Shown here: in pieces, positions 1 to 3,011 of the stretch | How the letters are laid out: each line of letters starts with the position of its first letter | How positions within the stretch are numbered: position 1 is the stretch's first letter | Position numbers and translations under genes: made by a program | Notes under the pieces: model-generated | What the model was told of the DNA's origin: nothing | What the model saw: the letters and a program-made list of their open reading frames with translations, nothing else | Databases searched by the model: none | DNA from: Cocleimonas sp. | GTDB lineage: Bacteria; Pseudomonadota; Gammaproteobacteria; Thiotrichales; Thiotrichaceae | DNA: 5,731 nt | Direction of reading: 5' to 3' | NCBI GenBank assembly: GCA_023145485.1 | Contig: JAGLDT010000032.1 | Location: 1-5,731, forward strand

Positions 1-371
1 AATTGACCAACAACAGGAAAGGTATATTTCTCATCTTTCGCGGCTTTGGTAAAACCCAAAATGCCCATAATTAAAAAGACAGGAACAACTAACATCAGAT
101 AAAACTCAGCCATAAATAAGCCCGCTAAAGAAGCATAGCCTGTGGTGAGGATTATGCCGATATTCATTAAAACGGCAATTCCTGTGCTAATACTGGCAGC
201 AAGTAAGGTTTGTTTCAGGTGATGTTTTCCTACTTCAGAAGCGTCTTTATAACCGCGAAGATAAAGCACCCATAGGGCAATATAAAAAATGCCGATGAAG
301 AGTAAATTAGCCATAAAAAAAGCCTCTGCATAAGCAGCGGTGTGGTCATTGGTTTCAAGCTTTAGCGACAT
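1..371 (-). CDS. Small multi-pass membrane protein, possibly DUF4870/Tic20-like (partial, C-terminus off the left edge)
   Basis: The reading frame starts at ATG 371-369 and stays open to the window edge, giving 123 complete residues without a stop. A purine-rich AAAGAAGA lies just upstream as a ribosome binding site, in a 19-bp gap after norQ, so it is probably co-transcribed with norQ. Three hydrophobic segments are visible at about residues 18-38, 55-77 and 82-107, separated by a polar loop (about 39-54, including GYKDASEVGKHHLKQ). The last part, with a basic 'TKAAKDEKYTFP' stretch after a helix, resembles the end of DUF4870/Tic20-like proteins, where a helix is followed by a short charged segment and a YxxP-like motif. 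That family assignment is from memory of the pattern and is tentative. No heme ligands, metal motifs or signal peptidase site are evident. The role is unknown; position suggests an accessory membrane component of the NO reductase cluster. Confidence 0.75.
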   Translation of the reverse strand, partial: MSLKLETNDHTAAYAEAFFMANLLFIGIFYIALWVLYLRGYKDASEVGKHHLKQTLLAASISTGIAVLMNIGIILTTGYASLAGLFMAEFYLMLVVPVFLIMGILGFTKAAKDEKYTFPVVGQ

Positions 372-390
372 AATGGTTCTTCTTTAAGGA

Positions 391-1176
391 TTAAATATCT
401 ATTTTAGCGCGTACTACTTCCATTAAAGCATCGACGGTTTCTTCATCGTCGGATAACGGTTCAATAATCGCGGCACGACATGCATCAATGGGATCAAAGC
501 CTGATTTGATTAACGTCGCGGCATAAACTAATAAACGAGTGGAGGCGGATTCTTCTAAATCATGGTCTTTTAATACGCGTAATGCATGGGCGAGTTCAAT
601 TAATTGAGTCGCGATCCCTTCCGCAATCTGCGTTTCTTTCACCACAATCATCGTTTCTGTTTCAACATTTGGATAATCAAAACGCATTGAGATAAAACGC
701 TGACGTGTTGAAGGCTTCATGCCTTTTAAGAGATTTTGATAGCCTGGGTTATAAGAAACAACCAGCATAAATTCAGGTGAGGCTTGCAGTAATTCTCCCG
801 TGCGTTCAATGGGTAGAATGCGTCGATCATCGGATAAGGGATGTAATACAACGGTGGTATCTTTGCGTGCTTCAACCACTTCATCCAAATAACAAATCGC
901 GCCCTCACGGACTGCTTTTGTTAACGGCCCATCTTGCCAATACGTTTCCCCATCACCAATTAAATGGCGACCCACTAAGTCCGCGGCGGTTAAATCATCG
1001 TGACAAGCGACGGTGTATAACGGTCGTCCTAACTTAGCGGCCATATGCTGAATAAAACGGGTTTTACCACAGCCTGTTGGCCCTTTTATCAATAAGGGAA
1101 GCTGGTTATTATAAGAATGTTCAAATAATTCAACTTCGTTTTTTTGACTCTGGTAATAGGGAATACTATTGCTCAT
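391..1176 (-). CDS. norQ: NorQ/CbbQ-family MoxR-type AAA+ ATPase, probable NO reductase activation protein
   Basis: This 261-residue protein matches the usual length of NorQ/NirQ/CbbQ ATPases. Walker A is GPTGCGKT at residues 32-39, Walker B is ICYLDEV at 94-100 with D98 and E99, a sensor-1 Asn is in SYNPGYQ (N143), candidate arginine fingers are R158/R160 in STRQR, and ASTR (R214) fits sensor 2. An AAA_5-type core fills about 28-165 and the C-terminal part (about 175-261) fits the CbbQ_C region. In known systems NorQ works with the VWA protein NorD to insert or activate the non-heme iron centre of NorB, and CbbQ with CbbO reactivates RuBisCO. The two families are alike in sequence; norE and norF next door favour NorQ. 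No norD/cbbO partner is present in the window. The gene begins 20 bp after the hemerythrin stop, with GAG upstream of ATG 1176, and ends 19 bp before the next gene, so one transcript is likely. It acts in the cytoplasm. Confidence 0.88.
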   Translation of the reverse strand: MSNSIPYYQSQKNEVELFEHSYNNQLPLLIKGPTGCGKTRFIQHMAAKLGRPLYTVACHDDLTAADLVGRHLIGDGETYWQDGPLTKAVREGAICYLDEVVEARKDTTVVLHPLSDDRRILPIERTGELLQASPEFMLVVSYNPGYQNLLKGMKPSTRQRFISMRFDYPNVETETMIVVKETQIAEGIATQLIELAHALRVLKDHDLEESASTRLLVYAATLIKSGFDPIDACRAAIIEPLSDDEETVDALMEVVRAKIDI

Positions 1177-1196
1177 TGATGTTACTCATTAATTTT

Positions 1197-1673
1197 TTAT
1201 AGCGTTGATTGTGAATTAAAACCATTCATAAGGGCAAATCTAGCCGTCATCATATCCATAGAGTTAACGTGTGCATTAAACCAGTTCGGCCAAAAAGAAA
1301 AAATGAAGTCCGATAAAGGTTCAATCTCTTTGTTAGTTTGCCATAATCTTACGATGCGCTTCATCCGATTCAACGCAATCTCATGTTCTTGTGAATGAAT
1401 TGGGAAAGCGGGGAAATTGGTTTGCTGCATTAGCTTATTTTCTCGCTCAAAATGCGCAATAGTATGGTTAAGCCAAATGATTAATTTTTCTGTTATTTTA
1501 GCTTCTGCTGTATTGGGATCATTGTTTTCATCACCTTCCTCTTGGTAAAGGGTAATAAGCTCACCCAATTCTTTCACCATTTCAATTTCTTCAAAATGGG
1601 TATTATCCATAAAGGTTAAATTAACACGGGGAATTGCTTCCGTTTCAAGAATAGTTTTTGATGATTCCAGCAT
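1197..1673 (-). CDS. Bacteriohemerythrin (di-iron O2/NO-binding four-helix protein) within the nor gene string
   Basis: The best start is ATG 1673-1671, preceded by GGAG (1683-1680) at 6-nt spacing; it gives 158 residues. A GTG at 1715 would add 14 residues but would place this Shine-Dalgarno inside the gene. Counting from ATG 1673, the full hemerythrin ligand pattern is present: H26, H74-x3-E78, H93-x3-H97 and H135-x4-D140. The E78-H93 interval of 15 residues equals that of classic hemerythrins, and the helix-B ENKLM and FPxxxxHxxEH context is typical. An acidic Asn/Asp/Glu-rich stretch at about 44-58 lengthens the A-B loop: H26 and H74 are 48 residues apart against about 29 in canonical hemerythrin. 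There is no signal peptide or membrane segment, so it is probably cytoplasmic. Hemerythrins bind O2 reversibly and can bind or reduce NO; here a role in NO/O2 sensing, buffering or delivery is inferred from its place between norF and norQ. It is not a YtfE/RIC-type repair protein as judged by ligand spacing. Confidence 0.88.
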   Translation of the reverse strand: MLESSKTILETEAIPRVNLTFMDNTHFEEIEMVKELGELITLYQEEGDENNDPNTAEAKITEKLIIWLNHTIAHFERENKLMQQTNFPAFPIHSQEHEIALNRMKRIVRLWQTNKEIEPLSDFIFSFWPNWFNAHVNSMDMMTARFALMNGFNSQSTL

Positions 1674-1679
1674 AGTATG

Positions 1680-1683
1680 CTCC
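1680..1683 (-). promoter_or_regulatory. Ribosome binding site deciding the hemerythrin start
   Basis: On the minus strand GGAG sits 6 nt before ATG 1673, whereas the upstream in-frame GTG at 1715 has only GACATAAAGAG-type sequence and no comparable site at proper spacing. This favours the 158-residue product. Confidence 0.65.
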
Positions 1684-1729
1684 AGCAGATTAAGAAAAAA
1701 TTTCGAAGTCAGCACATAGACTCTTTATG

Positions 1730-1743
1730 TCAATATCGATCAA
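1730..1743 (-). promoter_or_regulatory. Degenerate FNR/DNR-like site upstream of the hemerythrin gene
   Basis: The minus strand reads TTGAT-CGAT-ATTGA, one perfect half-site and one partial half-site (8 of 10 positions of TTGAT-N4-ATCAA). Its centre lies about 63 nt before ATG 1673, nearly the same distance as the perfect site before norE (66 nt). No good -10 element sits at the class II spacing: the hexamer there is TTCGAA. The site may therefore be weak, act by another geometry, or be chance in AT-rich DNA. Confidence 0.3.
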
Positions 1744-1767
1744 CTTATTTCACCGACTTAATGATTT

Positions 1768-1796
1768 ATTATATGTGCCGATAAAGCTTAGTTCAT
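1768..1796 (-). promoter_or_regulatory. Possible internal promoter for hemerythrin-norQ
   Basis: Within the 173-bp gap between norF and the hemerythrin gene the minus strand carries a perfect TATAAT (1773-1768) with ATGAAC (1796-1791) 17 nt upstream as a poor -35 (3 of 6). The predicted transcript start is near 1761, giving a leader of about 88 nt; the FNR-like sequence at 1730-1743 would then lie downstream of the start. The gap is otherwise AT-rich and shows no open reading frame and no convincing terminator after norF, so readthrough from norE-norF remains possible. Confidence 0.35.
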
Positions 1797-1846
1797 ACTT
1801 TAATACTGCGCACAAAGCACCTGACAGAAGTGTATAAATAAGATCT

Positions 1847-2107
1847 TTAACTGCTAATAATGTAAGTGATACCAATCACAATCGTTACCAGCCATAACCA
1901 ACCGTACATAATGGCTCGCCACAGAAAAGAAACACCGCGTAATTCCATAAATTCACGGATAATAAAAACACCTTTCAGTAACACCGTTGCTAATAAAAAC
2001 AGAACGATGGTTATGCCACCATAACCGAGCTTACCCATCGCATAGGTCGTGAGGGTTAACACTAGCATTGCGATCCATAGGGTATGGATGTTGTAATATT
2101 TTTTCAT
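1847..2107 (-). CDS. norF: NorF-like small membrane protein (cytochrome oxidase subunit IV-like)
   Basis: This 86-residue protein has three predicted membrane helices at about residues 8-25, 30-51 and 63-84, as in NorF and the prokaryotic subunit IV (CyoD-like) family. The loop after helix 2, K45-G46 followed by R51-EFMEL, matches the 'KG...I..xFM.L' pattern of NorF proteins. Its ATG (2107-2105) overlaps the norE TGA (2106-2104) in an ATGA arrangement, so translation is likely coupled; there is only a weak GGTG upstream. NorF is reported to be needed for full NO reductase activity or maturation in some denitrifiers, though it is not part of the purified NorCB core. The pairing with a subunit III homologue is what separates it from an arbitrary small membrane protein. 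A terminal oxidase subunit is the alternative, but no subunit I or II is nearby in the window. Confidence 0.8.
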   Translation of the reverse strand: MKKYYNIHTLWIAMLVLTLTTYAMGKLGYGGITIVLFLLATVLLKGVFIIREFMELRGVSFLWRAIMYGWLWLVTIVIGITYIISS

Positions 2108-2685
2108 CGGATTATATACACCAGTGGGAATAAAACGATCCAGACTAAATCAACCATATGCCAATAAGAAGCGCCTGATTCAATGCCAACATGGTCTTTA
2201 CTGCTGTAACCGCCTCGCTGTGTTTTTATGGCAATAAACAATAAAATAATCATGCCAAGAATAACGTGCAAAAAATGAAACATTGTCAGTGAGAGATAAA
2301 AGAAGTAAAAAGTATTGGTGCTAAGATCAATGCCTTGAGAAAACTTATCCTGATACTCAATCGTCTTTAAAATAAGAAATCCCGTCCCACCTGCTAAAGC
2401 CGCATAAAGCCAGTTCGCACAGCCTTTTATATCATCCACTTTAATGGCATGAATAGCGCGAATAACAAAATAACTAGACGTGATTAACAGGATAGTATTA
2501 GCAGCACCCAATTCCGTATTCAGTGTTTGCTGGTATTGATTAAACTCTTCAATGTTTTTTAATCGCATCACAGAGTAAGAAATAAAAGCGACTGCAAACA
2601 CCAATAACTCCATAAAAATAAAAAACCAGATCGCAAGATCGCCTGGGAGTAACTTCGGTTCATTTGTTGAAATGGATGCACTCAA
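2104..2685 (-). CDS. norE: NorE-like heme-copper oxidase subunit III homologue
   Basis: The 193-residue product has five predicted helices (about residues 16-39, 61-80, 91-108, 125-152, 174-192), the size of NorE and short relative to seven-helix oxidase subunit III. Subunit III hallmarks include PGDLAIWFFIFMEL at 14-27, E110 in KTIEYQDKF, the MFHFLHVILG segment with H137 and H140, and the C-terminal YWHMVDLVW with W175 and H176. The start is a TTG (2685-2683): no in-frame ATG occurs before M25, which would delete most of helix 1, and GAGG lies 8 nt upstream of the TTG. In denitrifiers norE and norF accompany norCBQD and support NO reductase activity or assembly; subunit III binds no metal. 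It is the first gene of the leftward cluster and follows a perfect FNR/DNR box. Assignment as NorE rather than the subunit III of a quinol or cytochrome oxidase depends on length, norF and norQ. Confidence 0.83.
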   Translation of the reverse strand: MSASISTNEPKLLPGDLAIWFFIFMELLVFAVAFISYSVMRLKNIEEFNQYQQTLNTELGAANTILLITSSYFVIRAIHAIKVDDIKGCANWLYAALAGGTGFLILKTIEYQDKFSQGIDLSTNTFYFFYLSLTMFHFLHVILGMIILLFIAIKTQRGGYSSKDHVGIESGASYWHMVDLVWIVLFPLVYIIR

Positions 2686-2693
2686 TGTAGTCG

Positions 2694-2697
2694 CCTC
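2694..2697 (-). promoter_or_regulatory. Ribosome binding site supporting the TTG start of norE
   Basis: The minus strand reads GAGG at 2697-2694, then 8 nt, then TTG at 2685. The in-frame stop TAG at 2739-2737 and the absence of any ATG or GTG between it and 2685 leave TTG as the natural start. Confidence 0.6.
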
Positions 2698-2716
2698 AAT
2701 AAAAAATCTATTTAAG

Positions 2717-2722
2717 ACTTTA
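2717..2722 (-). promoter_or_regulatory. Candidate -10 element of the norE promoter
   Basis: The minus strand reads TAAAGT at 2722-2717 (4 of 6 to TATAAT). Its first base is 29.5 bp from the centre of the FNR/DNR palindrome, exactly the class II geometry in which the activator is centred at -41.5. The implied transcript start is near 2710, giving a leader of about 25 nt. A competing CATAAT at 2728-2723 matches the -10 consensus better but stands 6 bp too close to the palindrome. Confidence 0.5.
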
Positions 2723-2744
2723 ATTATGAGTGGAGACTACTGCA

Positions 2745-2758
2745 TTGATAATCATCAA
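2745..2758 (-). promoter_or_regulatory. Perfect FNR/DNR (CRP-FNR family) operator for the nor cluster
   Basis: The sequence TTGAT-AATC-ATCAA matches all ten defined positions of the FNR/ANR/DNR/NNR consensus. Its centre at 2751.5 is 66 bp before the norE start and about 260 bp before gltB, so norE is the probable target. FNR and ANR respond to loss of oxygen through an Fe-S cluster, and DNR/NNR respond to NO through heme; both recognise this same sequence, so it does not tell which regulator acts. The expected outcome is activation of norE-norF, and perhaps genes beyond, under oxygen limitation or NO. Confidence 0.85.
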
Positions 2759-2936
2759 GGGTGAGAATATAGACTGTAAAGCTAATTGTTATAAGGTTTT
2801 TTAGTTTTTTTCATGGTGAATAAAACCATTATTAATTTAGGGTATTTTTATTAAAAGGAATGCGAATGCTGCCGTTGATAGAGAAACAATGACTATATTT
2901 TCCATGAATATATTGACTATCTACAAGCATTAAGTC

Positions 2937-2945
2937 TGATATACT
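2937..2945 (+). promoter_or_regulatory. Extended -10 promoter of gltB
   Basis: TGATATACT comprises the extended TGn motif plus TATACT (5 of 6 to TATAAT). The nearby TTGACT at 2913-2918 resembles a -35 but is 21 bp away, too far for normal pairing, so the extended element probably compensates. The predicted transcript start is near 2952, about 60 nt before the gltB ATG. Confidence 0.55.
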
Positions 2946-2951
2946 GCCCGC

Positions 2952-2971
2952 CCCTCTTTATAGAGAGAGGG
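2952..2971 (+). other. Stem-loop at the predicted 5' end of the gltB leader
   Basis: CCCTCT (2952-2957) pairs with AGAGGG (2966-2971) across an 8-nt loop; an alternative inner pairing CTCT/AGAG with a TTAT loop is also possible. No T-run follows, so it is not an intrinsic terminator. It coincides with the predicted transcript start and could protect the messenger 5' end or contribute to control; this is inference. Confidence 0.4.
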
Positions 2972-2974
2972 AAC

Positions 2975-2984
2975 AGCACGTGCT
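2975..2984. repeat. 10-bp perfect palindrome AGCACGTGCT in the gltB leader
   Basis: The ten bases are self-complementary and lie 3 bp after the leader stem-loop and 27 bp before the gltB ATG. It could be a protein-binding site or a tiny RNA hairpin; no known regulator is recognised. Confidence 0.35.
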
Positions 2985-3000
2985 AAATAAAAGAATAAAT

Positions 3001-3004
3001 GAGG
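3001..3004 (+). promoter_or_regulatory. gltB ribosome binding site
   Basis: GAGG stands 7 nt before ATG 3012, which fixes the gltB start. Confidence 0.75.
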
Positions 3005-3011
3005 ATTGCCA

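Larger units (their letters stand above)
2686..3011. other. Divergent norE/gltB intergenic regulatory region
   Basis: This 326-bp AT-rich stretch has no credible gene. From left to right it holds the norE leader and -10, a perfect FNR/DNR palindrome (2745-2758), an AT-rich middle with T-runs (2796-2811) and a small inverted repeat ATGGT/ACCAT (2813-2829), then the gltB extended -10 promoter (2937-2945), a stem-loop (2952-2971), a 10-bp palindrome (2975-2984) and the gltB ribosome binding site (3001-3004). I saw nothing in 2830-2910 beyond an isolated TTGAT half-site at 2875-2879. Confidence 0.8.

Noticed and set aside
726..908. 60-codon minus-strand open frame inside norQ
   Set aside because: It overlaps the ATPase in another frame and has no support of its own.
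777..1037. 86-codon plus-strand open frame inside norQ
   Set aside because: It lies antisense to the well-supported AAA+ ATPase, has no ribosome binding site and its product resembles no protein; it is a shadow frame.
1674..1715. GTG start at 1715 extending the hemerythrin by 14 residues
   Set aside because: The extension lacks a Shine-Dalgarno, while the internal ATG 1673 has GGAG at ideal spacing and gives a first ligand histidine at residue 26, as in typical hemerythrins.
1728..1733. Perfect TTGACA -35-like hexamer on the minus strand before the hemerythrin
   Set aside because: No acceptable -10 hexamer occurs 15-19 bp downstream; the sequence there is GACTTC-like. It partly overlaps the FNR-like site and is probably chance.
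2794..2829. Inverted repeat ATGGT/ACCAT and GGTTTT/AAAACC with nearby T-runs, considered as a terminator
   Set aside because: Stems are only 5-6 bp and AT-rich, the T-run precedes rather than follows the stem on the plus strand, and no gene ends here on either strand.
2866..2892. Eight-codon mini-ORF (ATG 2866 to TGA 2892) preceded by AAAGG, considered as a leader peptide for gltB
   Set aside because: It lies upstream of the predicted gltB promoter and so would not be in the leader transcript; length and composition are within chance.
2913..2918. TTGACT as the -35 of the gltB promoter
   Set aside because: The spacer to TATACT is 21 bp, outside the usual range; the extended TGn element explains promoter function better.
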